Source: Litoditis marina
Taxonomy: Eukaryota; Nematoda; Chromadorea; Rhabditida; Rhabditidae
Assembly (NCBI GenBank): GCA_964036275.1
Contig: OZ038439.1
Span: forward strand, 11,178,904-11,242,903
Direction: 5' to 3'
DNA: 64,000 nucleotides
A program made the position numbers and the translations under genes. The notes under the pieces were generated by a model. That model saw nothing but the letters and a program-made list of their open reading frames with translations. It had not been told where the DNA came from and did no database searches. Positions 25,006-36,164 of this stretch are shown here, piece after piece (within the stretch, counting starts at the first letter, position 1; the number at the start of each line of letters is the position of its first letter).

Positions 25006-26630
25006 AAAAAAACCAGTTAAACTCTATTTATGGAACTATACAACCTGATTGTCTACAAGCAACGATATCTTTACAACCTGCACAAATAACTTTGGTCTAT
25101 AGTTATAAAGCTATAGAGTATAGTTAAGAAGGTCTGTAGGTATAAAGTTGGTCAGGGTATTATGCAAGTGTTGTGCCCTCTTCTGTTCTGTGTCACAGAC
25201 CTATCTGTTGTCCTGACCTGACCTGTTGTATAGTTTTTGGCAATAAGAAAGATTGACGCCAATCTCAGATGTGCTTCCCAGAACAATCGTCGTTACAAAA
25301 CAGTAATTTACTGTTTGTACAGCGTGACTGTCATAGATATTGATTTTCCCTCTCGTCGTCTGACGTCTCTTCGGGGCACACTATACTTCTAGATTTGTTG
25401 CAATTCAATTTCGGCCAAACGCGAAATCGTAATTAACAAAGCGCGTTCCGAGTTGGGGGTGTTACAGTACTTTACTGTAAATACAACATGGGAATGCAAA
25501 TCGATTTTGTTGTCTCGAGTAAAGCATTTCTGTGTTTTTCCGAACAGTTCTCTTCTATAAACTGTTCCGACTAACGCGATTATCATGAAATGAAGAGCAT
25601 GTTCCAAGATGTTCTGCGATGAGCAAACTACAAAAGCGAGAGAGTATCGAGGTCAGTGAGACCGCAGATAGTCCGAAACAGCCTGAGTCGGTCTGACCTA
25701 CACACTCTCTCGTCGAGTCCGCTACAAAACTGTCTTGTTAATTGTCTGAGAATTTCGAATGGCTGTGTCTGTATATAGTACAAACAATACTAGAAATAAT
25801 ATTCAACGGCGTGAATGTTCTGACCATTTGCCGAAATTGTTCCCGTTATATTTGAGTTACCGTATCACCTCCTTAACGATATGAGTTTAACTAACTTTCG
25901 GAGTGGGAAAAATCGGGAGAAAATTGTCTGAAATTGAATGTGCTAGGAATTGTCTGAGCATTCACAATAATACTTTGACAGTGTGAGAGTCTGGCTGTCG
26001 CTGTATGATACATAACAAGTAACACTAATAATAATATTTAACGGCGTGAAGTTTCTTATCTTTTTAACAGCTCCCCTCCCTGTAAACTGTTTTGCCAGTG
26101 TTGTAACGAGTTACATGTGTTTAGTTACATCTTGAACATTATAAACCGGAACGTTGAATTACAAAACAGGGAACATTGTCATAAACATAAAATTATCTTC
26201 TAACCGAAACAAAATGGAAACATGAATACAAGTCAAACTAGGGGGAGGGAAACTAACATCTAATTGAAATTAATACAAAAGAGGACATTCGGTTTATGTC
26301 GACCAAAACAAAAGTTCGAGGTAAAACACATAGGGTTGAAGCGAATAGTCATTCGCGACATTCAAAGTTTCAAGGTAGATCCAATTTCATTATTTCTGGA
26401 ACAGCAGTTCTTTGTCCACCGGCACTTGATTTATCTTGTATGGCACCACTTTCAAAGTGGGTGAACCGTTCTCTGAAAATCAAGCAAGTATGAAATAACT
26501 CTAAAAAGGTTGAAACTTAAAGTTTGATTTGTTTTAGAAGATTGAGTAGTTTTTATCACAGATGGAACGATCAGCGAGACTGTCACAGGAACTTGAAAGA
26601 ATATAAAGATTCGCAGAATGGGTTGTTACC
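25006..26630. other. intergenic, decayed repeats only
   Basis: No gene is supported. The stretch around 26,200-26,345 resembles 36,300-36,450 (shared CTAACCGAAAC and TCGACCAA-containing segments). No splice-bounded exon was found. Confidence 0.35.
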
Positions 26631-26857
26631 TTAAAGGAGACCCCAGAGCAACTGAAATACAGAAAATATGCGGTATCCTACTGTTGATGAGACGCGTTGC
26701 GCTGAATGTCTGACTCTAACATCAGGTAAGAGGCATTCATATTGGAACCCGAGTCCCCAATAATACCTTAATAAGGTCTTATTTTGAAAAAGTAATGCCA
26801 GATTCAAACTTTTCCAAATATTTCAGCACTTATTAAAGTTGCTCTGGGGTCGCCTTT
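26631..26857. mobile_element. MITE family B-like element with TTAAAGGAGACCCC termini
   Basis: Left end TTAAAGGAGACCCCAGAGCA and right end GTTGCTCTGGGGTCGCCTTT are inverted. The interior differs from the other family B copies, so it is a subfamily sharing termini only. Confidence 0.6.
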
Positions 26858-26923
26858 GATTACTTTTTTGTTTGAGAAAACACTCCATGCAGTTCTGATA
26901 TGGTTATCCAATATCAAAATGCA

Positions 26924-27185
26924 TTATACAAACCAGAAGTTTATTTTTTTGAAGACGTAAAACTCGCCTCCATTTTTTTCATTCTTGGGACAAGCAATCG
27001 AGTATGAATGATTGGTGCAGAACTCCAAACCACAGGTTTCACACCGATAATACCGCTGAGCATTACATCCAAGATAGTTGCACGTCGGTACGGTGTCACA
27101 ACGTCGCGAACGTTTTGCTCCAGAATCTTCAGTCTGATTCACCGCCTCAACACGACTGCTACCAAACCTGCTGGAACAAAACTAG
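26924..27185 (-). pseudogene. Cys-rich zinc-binding domain fragment, transposase-like
   Basis: On the minus strand an open frame enters near a TTCCAG acceptor at about 27,185 and runs ~85 codons. It carries CNYLGCNAQRYYRCETCGLE followed by FCTNHSYSIAC. The paired-Cys arrangement with a basic lead (AKRSRRCD) resembles the C-terminal Cys-rich finger of piggyBac-type transposases, but the match is by pattern only. There is no ATG and no catalytic domain nearby, so this is a fragment or one exon of an unrecognised gene. The neighbouring MITE B-like element has TTAA at its end, which would suit piggyBac mobilisation. Confidence 0.35.
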
Positions 27186-27295
27186 TTACGAGACTATTTC
27201 AACAATCGAATCACATACATAGAGTAAAATTAGATCGTAGCAGGCTACATGGAGTTTGTAAAAACAGGCGCATGCACGCTCATGGTTCCGTTGCA

Positions 27296-27465
27296 GAGTA
27301 CGTATGCTAGAAAATCCGGGCACATTCATCCTATCCTGCGTCTCTCGTTTTGCCTCACTGTTGCTCGTATCTTACATTTTGGCGGGATGTAAGAGCAGAA
27401 AAATAATGTTTGAGGAGACGCCGGATGGCATGAAGGTGCCCGGATCTTCTAGCATACGTACTCAG
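27296..27465. mobile_element. MITE family C, copy 3
   Basis: Left GTACGTATGCTAGAAAATCC, right GATCTTCTAGCATACGTACT. Shares the CATCC(C/T)ATCCTGCGTCTC arm with the copy at 15,746. Confidence 0.8.
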
Positions 27466-27872
27466 AAGACAGAGGCGAGGTGCCAAATACCCGCACGTTT
27501 TATATCATATGTGCAAATTTCCGTACTCAACACGTTTTTCACGTGATATTTCAATACATCATTACCTTATAACTGCAAATCAACGAGAAAAACAAATTGA
27601 AAATCAACAAGAAAAACCAATTGACAGTAATAATAGATTCCCGTAAACTATCTAGATGTAACATTTCTACAACCATACTAATCTGGGAACGCCATCGTAA
27701 AAAATGAGTAGTTCCTTGTTTAGATAGTTTGAATTACTTGGAAAAATAAATAAATAAAAAAACCAACCCCGAGGTTGCGGGAGGACGCGATCGTCTGCGA
27801 TAAGTTCGATCAGTTGAGGTTGAGGAAGAAGGGGGCGGTGGTGGTTTCGAACCGATGCTGGAGTATACTCTC

Positions 27873-28430
27873 TCTGAACTCCCTGGGACTGGGACGTCGT
27901 AGCAGTCACGCAAAAAAACCGCATTTTAGCTTGGTAGCAGACGACGTACGGGTCAAATTACTCAACGTAGCAGACGTCGTTGCACTCGCAATGATAGCTG
28001 GATCGCCACTCGTGAAGTAATCAGCGGTCCGGCCAGAATTAGACGTGCTAGAGGTGCCACTCTGCGCAACTCAGCCAATTTAGTTCATTCGAGCTAGGTT
28101 AAAAGCCGCTCTGACACATGAAAGAAGTGCTCACTTCGATTGTGTTAAAGAGAAAACATGCTTGTGCATATTCATTTGAAAAAAGTGTATTTTTTTCAGA
28201 AAGAATTAGCATTGAAAGTTGAGCAATAATCTCATATTTTCTCAATAATTCGGAGTGAATCAGTAATATTATTAATCAATTAAATTTCGGAATGGTCTGG
28301 GGCCGCGCTGGCCCGGCTGATCCTGACTAACCGGTTGGGACCGTAGCAGTCAAACCGTCTGGGACGCGTAAACATCGCGTCCCGGACGGTCGACTGCTAC
28401 GACGTCCCAGTCCCAGGGAGTTCAGAGCTG
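27873..28430. mobile_element. foldback element with CTGAACTCCCTGGGACTGGG termini
   Basis: The first ~35 bp (CTGAACTCCCTGGGACTGGG then ACGTCGTAGCAGTC) recur exactly inverted at 28,395-28,428. An internal hairpin, GGGACGCGTAAACATCGCGT then CCC, sits beside the right arm. GC is raised relative to the surroundings. No protein is evident. Confidence 0.65.
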
Positions 28431-28624
28431 TTTCACGAATCTATTGCCTTCTACAGTTATCCGTCAAATATTGAGGAGAACTTTTATAACGAACAATCCA
28501 TAACTTTGGTTTCAAAATTGAATCCGTCACAATAGCGCTCTACAGTAAGATTGTGAATATTGAACTCTCCATATTATCGTCTAGATATTGTAAATAAGAA
28601 AACGTATAAACGATTCAGGGTGAG

Positions 28625-28790
28625 TAGGAGTCTCACCTTTCTCTCCATACCCATTTATTCTCTCTCTTCATCTCTCGCTCTCTAACTCTCTCTCATTTTC
28701 ATATTCTCTCTCGTTCGTTTCTCATTATCGTGTTCTTCTCTCTGTCTCTTCCTCACTCTCTCTCTGTCTCTCTCTTTGTCTTTTCCACAT
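28625..28790 (-). repeat. CT-rich microsatellite
   Basis: CTCTCT/TCTCTC tract on the plus strand directly 3' of the BTB gene stop at 28,798. Probably in or next to its 3' UTR. Confidence 0.75.
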
Positions 28791-28797
28791 ATGTAAC

Positions 28798-31015
28798 TTA
28801 CTCTGTGTCTCCCCAGCTCCCCTTATATCCTCCAAATCCTCCGAACCCATTGTATTCTTCGTTGCTGGGAATTCGAAACTCGTGTTCACGTCCGACTTCC
28901 TTGTTCAAATGACGAGCCTGGTAGATAGCCGCGACAACACTTGTGTCAGTTATCTGTAAATATTTTACAGTGAAACAAGAAAATTACTAACATTTTCAAA
29001 TAGAAGAGAAAACACCTGCTGTTTTTGTAGTTTGATCCGCTACCATTTAAATTTCATCTCAGTTATGATGTGTGAACACAGATAATATAAGACTATACCA
29101 TACCACTTAGATATGAGAATTCCTAATTCAATGGATCACCAAGTCTGCGCAACCTCTTTGCGAAAAAACCTGCAGTGCGGATTTTCGCGTTTCATGCTGG
29201 CTATTCTGTGTTTTACAGCTAGGAGAATTTAGAACATAAAAGTCAGTCTTTGAAAATGTGAAACATGAACTACGTAACACTTAACACTTTCCTAGTGAAC
29301 AGAATGCGGGGTTGGTTATTTTCAAAACAAGTTCGTACGGTGCAAATTGGCCATATTCGGCTGTGTTCCCAGTTTGGTTCGGTTGTGTTTTGGTCGAAAC
29401 TCGTAAATTACAGCGTGCATCAAGAGGAAATGACAACGAGGAGGTAATTCTTATAGAAAACAACACGTATACTAGGTGCATTTGAACGTCACGTAGAGCT
29501 AGTATTCTAATGTGGCATCGTGCACTTTGTTATTGCACGCTTTTGAGTTCTGCTGTGGTTAACATGTTTTACGTGACTGTGCAATTGATTAACAGTATAA
29601 CAAGGAAGATATTATTAACTTAAAACATAACCCACCCTTTTCAGTAGATTCCTCGTATTCAACTCCGATGTAGTGGCACAGGCGATACGTCCAACAATAG
29701 GTTCAACCAAATGCTTGCAATTGCTTGAGAGGGCAGTTTCAAGAATATTGATCGAGTTTTCGATACTTGGAGTGGACATGTAGAAACCTTCATCTATAGA
29801 ACAAACTTGAACTTATTTACTTGATTCAGTTATTACTTCAGCAAGGCATTTTCATTATCACATTCACTCATGGAGAGTCATGGTTGAGTGTGCTAAAAAT
29901 AAAGAAAAGTATCCGTATAGTCCGTGTTCATAGAAAACAATATTGTTGAAATAAGTTACAGCACGTTGAACTCACTCAAATATTGCTTGCACTTCGTTTG
30001 AAGAGAAGGCATATCCCACTGGTCGGATAGTTTGATCATCGCCGCACAGTTATGTTCTGGAAATTACGAAACTAAATATGTACTCGAAATAACTGAGCGA
30101 TTCAATCAAAATAGTTTTAACCACGACTCGAAACCACTTAGTTTGTTTTTTTCAGCCGTCTAGGCTGTGTGAAATGTGCAAACTATTACAAAACTTTTTG
30201 GTCAATTTTCAAATATGTAGGTAGTGAGCACGTTCCACAAAGAAACTATAATGGATCATAACGCAACTTTTGCTAGATTTCTTTGCAGCATTTGGTTGGT
30301 TTGAATATCGACTTATTAAACTATCAGTCCTACTAAAAGTTGTAAACATATTGCTTTTATAGTGAAAACTTACCATCAATATTCCTTCTTCCATACAACA
30401 CTGCTATAAACTGCCGCAGGTTTGCGTCATTTGATCATATCGAATCTTCACTTACTCTAGTAAAAACTTAACTTCGAGTAGGATTGTATTGCTTAAAACT
30501 GAAGTATATATTTCTTCGGAAACAAACATACCATCTACATTCTTTCTTCCATACACCACTGCTAGAAATTCGAGCACGTCTTTGTTCTTCATTTGTAGAG
30601 ACATTGAATGACTTTTGGCCTCGGAGAAAGAGCCGAAAAACGCCATATCAAAAAAGTTGGACAGGTCCGCCAGAAACGAGCCATTCACGAAAAGGGTGCC
30701 ATCTGAGAAACACGAAATTAGTGAATACATGTTATTACTCAATGCTTTTTCACCGATTTATCGCATTTCTTTGAATGTATATAAATAAAATAGTAATTGC
30801 ATGGATGGTGATCGCGTATAGTAGCGTTTTTGACAAATTGTATATATGTGTTCTTACACAGCACAAAGTGAGATATACAGTAAAATCCCACTTTTCATCA
30901 AGCGACAACAATACCCACCTTCACACTCTAGCTTGAAGTAGCGGAACTTGGATTCGGTTGCGAGTGAATTTTTGAATTCAGTCACATCCGGGGTGTCAGG
31001 AGCAGGGTTCACCAT
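28798..31015 (-). CDS. BTB/POZ domain protein, 220 residues, five exons
   Basis: Exons (minus strand): 31015-30919, 30702-30532, 30056-29976, 29793-29636 and 28953-28798. All junctions keep phase, and the frame is open from ATG (MVNPAPDTPDVTEF) to TAA. Residues ~28-65 give the BTB start (FKLECEDGTLFVNGSFLADL then SNFFDMAFFGSF). LEFLAVVYGR and the IKLSDQWDMPSLQTKCKQYL stretch complete the BTB fold, and LNTRNLL ends the helical part after it. The C-terminus is Gly/Tyr-rich (NGFGGFGGYKGSWGD). There is no MATH domain, so it is shorter than the bath genes. BTB proteins of this type dimerise and often act as substrate adaptors for cullin-3 ubiquitin ligases; that is family knowledge. The 30532-30057 intron contains a truncated copy of the BTB exon end. 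Confidence 0.88.
30366..30425 (-). pseudogene. truncated duplicate of a BTB exon end
   Basis: The minus strand reads a variant of the end of the 30702-30532 exon (residues RQFIAVLYGRRNIDG against LEFLAVVYGRKNVDG), followed by a good GTAAG donor. It has no acceptor in a usable phase: entering at the nearby CGGCAG hits a stop. It is a local duplication remnant in the intron. Confidence 0.6.
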
Positions 31016-33160
31016 TACAAAACTTGAGAGAGTTCAAACACTAAAGAACAGTACAATAAATAACAGTACAACAAAAATGTAAACAACTACCTCCATCCTC
31101 AACAATTACACTCTTTTCCAATCTCTAAAGTTTTCATGTGTTCCCTAGACGTTTTACGTGAGGTTGAAGTTCACTGTCAGTACACGATACATACAATAGA
31201 TATTAAACTGAAACATGGACAATATGTGAATAACTAGCAAATATCAGTTTTTATTGGTCCTGGCAAACTGGAACATTGAAAAACTTTGTGAAGAGTAGCT
31301 GAGATGAGTACACAGCAATAGTACAGGTAAACGTTCCAAACATCTTCTGCTAGAAGCGTGTGAAAAACTTTGTTGAGGAAGGCAAAACTGAATAACTGTA
31401 CATAACTGTATAAAACGTTTGAATTCCAGTCTATGATCGTGGTTTTTACAGCCGATGTTGCGAAAAGGGCGACAAGAACTGATGGTTTCGAAAAACATGG
31501 CGCGCAGCCAATGTGCTTGAATCACGCTACAAAAGCTACTTTTGCTACAAAAGACGTTGTTCTTCAGTGAGACGGAAGATCTGTGACAATTCGTTACTTG
31601 ATGAGTTTGAACATTGAATAGTGAGATAAAGACCATAATTCCATAATTATCTAAAACAGTGTGCTCGCTGAATAAAAACTTTTCTTGATCTGTTTTTGAA
31701 AAGTGAGATACATATCAACTTACGGGAAAAACGTTGTGGAATTATATTTTGAAAGATATAAACCAACTAACTCTAACCTATATGTTTCTCATAGGAAGGT
31801 GCGAATTGTGTAACATGTGTTGTGAGATAGTGGCAGCCGCAAAGGGAGTGACAAATTGTTGAAACGCAACATTGACAAAATTGATGGTCTTCAGAAACAA
31901 TAGAAACTGGGCTAATCATTTTTTTTTCAAAAAATCATCATAATCAACAAACTTTATTGTGCACCAGAAACTAATACAAACGGTTAGAGTTATTATTTTC
32001 ATTATTCTTCACTTACTTGCATAGTATATTCATTCATTCAAATAATAATCATTCTGAACTTGTGCGAAATCGAAACGACAAAAATATGATGATTCAAAAT
32101 GCGAACGATACATTTAAAGAAACCGTTCCTCTCTAATTTGATTTTCACGAAAAATTTAAAAAGCTCAAAAAAGTTCCTTAATGCCCTCCCATTGACCATG
32201 AAAAAACTTTCTGATTGAAAATTTGTAAAATTTGCATAACGTCAAGCAATAAAGAATGGGGCATGAACATTTTCACTGCGACGCAATTTGACTTGATTCA
32301 TTTACATCCAGATTTATGTTGATTTCTTAGGCTCCAATTGTGTAGTCGCATGTGGTAGTGTTTAAAATCATTTTTGCACTTCTATAGGCTATTTTGAGCA
32401 TACCTTGTACGCAACTTCCCTATCGGTGTCATTACGTAAGCCGCTTTTCTGAGAAAACGAAGCAAGATAGGGATATGAAAGTATTTGTTTTTGTCAATGG
32501 TTTTCAATTTGCCATAGTATTGTTAACTCAAAGGTCAAAATTAAAGCGGAACGGATTCTTTAAGAATGTTTATTGTAAAACTACACGGCAAGGCAAAGCG
32601 TGGAAAGAGAGAGAGTTACCCCTTCTTTTATCGGTCTAGATCTGTAAACAATAATGTTTATTCATCTCCTCAGATGGTTGAAAAGATAATATGCTCCGAA
32701 GAGACGAAGTGAACAGAATACAAATTATAGAACATCTTATTTCTGAAGTTCGTGAATATGATAGTATCTCTGTTTTAAAAATGTAGTATGTAGTATGTTG
32801 TTGTAGAAGGAGTTTTCACCACTCGATTTTTCAGATTTGTAAAAGTAGTTTGTAAACAGGTTGCGAGCGAATCTGTTAAGCTTCTGTTGTGCCTTTTCTT
32901 AGTTTGATGTCATCAGTGTTAATTGTCACAACTTTGCTGTGCTCGTCTAACCATCGAACCTCATGAGAAGCTCATATGAGTTTTTCATGAGAATCTCATG
33001 ATGACCTCATGTGCTACTCGTTGACTTTCAATGTTGGAGCATCATAATCAATAGAATTACATAAGAACCTCGTGAGTGATTGCTCATGAGCTATCTCATG
33101 AGGGTTTTAAGGAATGCTACCGTGCCTGAGTTCCAAACATTGGCGCATGGTTGGCATTGT
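31016..33160. other. intergenic, no gene seen
   Basis: Contains the presumed promoter of the BTB gene and AT-rich sequence. A segment around 32,260-32,480 resembles 37,070-37,310 (shared CATTTTCACTGYGACGC and GAGAAAACRRAGCAA). Open frames are short and unconserved between the two. Confidence 0.35.
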
Positions 33161-33438
33161 TGACCGGGAAAAATCGGATCGGAAAAATCGGATCGGTAAA
33201 ATTCGGCGCGGAAAAATTGGATCGGGAAAAGTCGGATCGGAAAAATCGGATCGGGAAAATTCGGATCGGAAAAATCGGATCGGGAAAAATCGGATCAGAA
33301 AAAATCGGATCGGAAAAATCGGATCGGGAAAATTCGGATCGGAAAAATCGGATCGGGAAAAATCGGATCGGGCAAATTCGGATCGGAAAAATCGGATCGG
33401 GAAAATTCGGATCGGAAAAATCTAATCGGGAAAAAATT
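33161..33438 (+). repeat. 15-bp satellite array (GGATCGGGAAAAATC)n, array 1
   Basis: About 18 units of GGATCGGGAAAAATC, with variants GGATCGGAAAAATC and GGATCGGGAAAATTC. Because 15 is divisible by three the array is open in several frames and produces GSGKIGSEK-type pseudo-peptides. A second array of the same unit is at 56,578-56,790. Confidence 0.95.
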
Positions 33439-33640
33439 TTGTTCTTGTAACCTCTAAAACTAATCTATACTTTCTTGGCACTCGTTTTTTTATACTAATT
33501 GACCTCCCTTTCTGGTATTACGGAGAAACTCTTAGCAAAATAATTTATACCCAGGTGAAAATTAATGCACGTCATTTTTGATCAAGTTTAACACATCATT
33601 GAGCATTAGGATATCTCGAAATTATACTGCAAATGTTTCC

Positions 33641-33765
33641 GCTCGAGGCGGGAGTCGAACCTCAATCCGTTTTCACTTGAACAGAAATTGCATCCACTGT
33701 GCCACTCAGACATGTGAATCCTAATGAAAACTAGGCTGTACGCGCAACCGAGTTCTGAGCTAAGA
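33641..33765 (-). repeat. tRNA-headed SINE-like element (family 3), copy 1
   Basis: On the minus strand: ACATGTCTGAGTGGCACAGT (A box region) and GGTTCGACTCC (B box). The same element is at 55,207-55,305 on the plus strand, with shared leader CAGCYTRGTTTTCATT before the head. Acceptor ends do not pair. Confidence 0.6.
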
Positions 33766-34821
33766 AGTTTAGGAATCAATTTCACGTGATTCTCTATTTT
33801 TCATTTTCATTTTCTTAAAACCGGTCGATTTAGAAATTCTCCTGAGACCATTTAGGCGCCCTATCATCCTTAAATGGAATTCGCAACTATGACTGAAAAA
33901 TACGTTTACCCCAACTTTTTCTCCGCTTCACAACAGTGTAAACAATGTTCAGAGATTTTCATTGAGAGCGAAGCTCAAACTCACACATTTTATAGATGTA
34001 TGCCCTTTAATTGCTCACGGCAAGTTTCTCGGAAAATGGTCCACAGATAACGGAGAAACGAACAAAATGCAGCCTCCCGGTTCCCTACGCCTTATTCCCT
34101 ATCTTTTTTTCTCACTGACCTTAGTAATTCAGTAGTTTGACAGAACCTTTAAGCTATCTTTATTTTCGGGTTTGGGTGGCATTTAGCCAGAAAGGTCAAT
34201 GGTCTAAAATGACCCCAAAGATCAACTCTTTCAAAAATGTCCCCGCAATATCAACTCGTTCTGAAATGTCGTCAAAGGAAAAGCATCAAAGGTTAAGACC
34301 CAAAAGTCGAAAAGCTCAGATCGTAAAAAAAATATCTTCGAGGGTCAATTCTCTCTGAGATAAATTGTGATTGAGACACAGGTATGCAATAAAAGTAACA
34401 GCTCAAATATAGATAAAAAGAATACGTTAAAATATTAGCAAGAAATCAACTCTAAACGCAACTGCTCTCACCAAAATGTGTCTATTGCTCGGTGTGTTTC
34501 TACAGAGCTCCGTGGAATAGTTGCCCGTGCACACCATTTGTGATTAGAACTCCTCAAGTGAGAAAACGAAATTGAAAACCGAATGATACCTTTGAATAAT
34601 ACCGTATATAGTCTGGTTCACGCATCAATAGCCCTCTACAGTAAGATTGTTAATCGTTCATAATTAACTTTACACATTTTGTGGGTATTTTCAGAGTCGT
34701 GATTTCATTTTTCTCATTGGTTACTACAAGCATAGACAACAGTGGATGTAAAAATTTGTTTATTGATTAGATAAGTGCCGTTGAATATTCGACAGATGAC
34801 TGCAGAAAGATATCAATGGGT
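33766..34821. repeat. intergenic with a copy of the palindrome-arm sequence
   Basis: 34,070-34,185 (GCAGCCTCCCGGTTCCCTAC through TAGTTTGACAGAACC) is a diverged copy of sequence also found at 54,665-54,686 plus 55,787-55,870 and, inverted, at 56,920-57,020. No gene seen. Confidence 0.45.
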
Positions 34822-35033
34822 CAAAGGAGACCGGAGAGCAACATGGTTTCTCGTAAAGCTGCTGTACCTTACTTTTGATTGGACGCGTCGCGTGTTTCGC
34901 GGCATTTTCATGTGAATGACACGTAGACTGATCAGACTAATATACGAGTCATTTGTGCTCTCCGATCTCAATACAGTTGAAAGCAGCTCAAAACAAAACC
35001 TCTGCTCAAGTTGTGTTCCGTGCTCCTTTAAAC
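34822..35033 (+). mobile_element. MITE family B, copy 2
   Basis: AAAGGAGACCGGAGAGCAAC at the left, GTGTTCCGTGCTCCTTTAAA at the right. Closely similar to 38,724-38,934. Confidence 0.75.
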
Positions 35034-35936
35034 GGAGTTTATCACTGTCGCTGAAAAAGTGCCTCGGTCGGAGAAAATCCGGTCCTGACTGACTATTTCT
35101 AATGAACAATGTTTAGGTTCTGGAAATAGTTGAAAACGTGAAACGGCTTAAAAATAGTTTCCGAATCAGATATCTACCTGTATAGTTCTTTTCCTATCCC
35201 TTTCAAGATAAACTATAGCACATATTTTCACTAGGTCTTACTGGGTTTTCTTTCTGCTTCTCACTGTTTTCAGATTCGTCCGTTATTGATACGTGTCACT
35301 ACTTTTGGTTTGCAAAGCATTTTAGTGCACTGAATATTAATCACATATCAAACACTCTTCATGTATTCATACAGAAACAGAAACGCCTTCTTTCTCCCAG
35401 TCCATTTTTTATTTCTACATGTTCATAATCTGGAACGTGACATTTCTCTGCGAGCTGATAGAAACATCACATCTCCCTAGAAATGCGTAAATTTCCTAAG
35501 CCAACGAAGATTTTTCTCTAGCTAGTTTTCATGTAGAACTTTCGTTGAAACGTTAGATTGAAAAACGTATCTGTGAAACGGGTTTCCGGTTTGGATCCCT
35601 GCGTAATGAGTCCACGTAGCATCATTGAGTATTGCTCTGTGACTATTTGTTTGAACACACACTTGGTTGTATCAGTACATACGCCAGCGTGCCAATGACA
35701 AAATTATTTTTCACAAAGAAGTTTTTCAAGTTTGAGAATCAGTAATTCATTGTAACGTGAACAAAAACCCTCTCCAAAAACGCAATATTTCTATAAAGAA
35801 ATTCATTGGCACCCTAGTCTCTGCGGAACGAATACATAATAAAAATAATGATATAACGTTGAAAAAACCAATTACTTGAATGTTTTATTTTAAATTATTG
35901 CGTATCTTGCTGTCTTGTATCCCCAAAATTACAGGA

Positions 35937-36164
35937 ATGTACGTCGCAGTGCTTTTCCTTCTGCTCACTGTTGCCGTGAGCACAAAACCGAATCACAACT
36001 CAAAATGTGATTTGGGAAATCAATGTGGAGCCATTTTCTCGGAACGAAATTGTGGAGGACACAAAAAATTTCTGGCTAGAGACTCCGCGACGCAACTTGC
36101 CACACCTTTTCTCGAACAGGTAGAAAACCGTATGAAATGTTCTTGTAGTTTATTGAAATCATAG
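35937..36164 (+). CDS. small secreted protein, copy A (probably truncated)
   Basis: ATG at 35,937, three bases after a TTACAG that could serve as a trans-splice acceptor. The start MYVAVLFLLLTVAVSTKPN is a signal peptide. The following CDLGNQCGAIFSERNCGGHK aligns with copies B and C. In B and C the first exon ends at a CAG|GT at the equivalent of 36,119/36,120. Here no matching second exon (VLSVNVEEGC...) was found downstream. Reading through the donor gives 15 more codons (VENRMKCSCSLLKS) and TAG at 36,162. Either it is a short protein lacking the conserved C-terminal half or it is a decaying copy. Function unknown. Confidence 0.55.
   Translation: MYVAVLFLLLTVAVSTKPNHNSKCDLGNQCGAIFSERNCGGHKKFLARDSATQLATPFLEQVENRMKCSCSLLKS

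Noticed and set aside
31244..31636. 130-codon minus-strand open frame
   Set aside because: No recognisable domain, no splice context, and the Ser/Phe-rich composition is typical of chance frames in AT-rich DNA.
33114..33450. Overlapping ~100-codon open frames rich in Gly-Ser-Lys-Ile
   Set aside because: They are the 15-bp satellite read in frame; the unit length is a multiple of three, so stops cannot occur.
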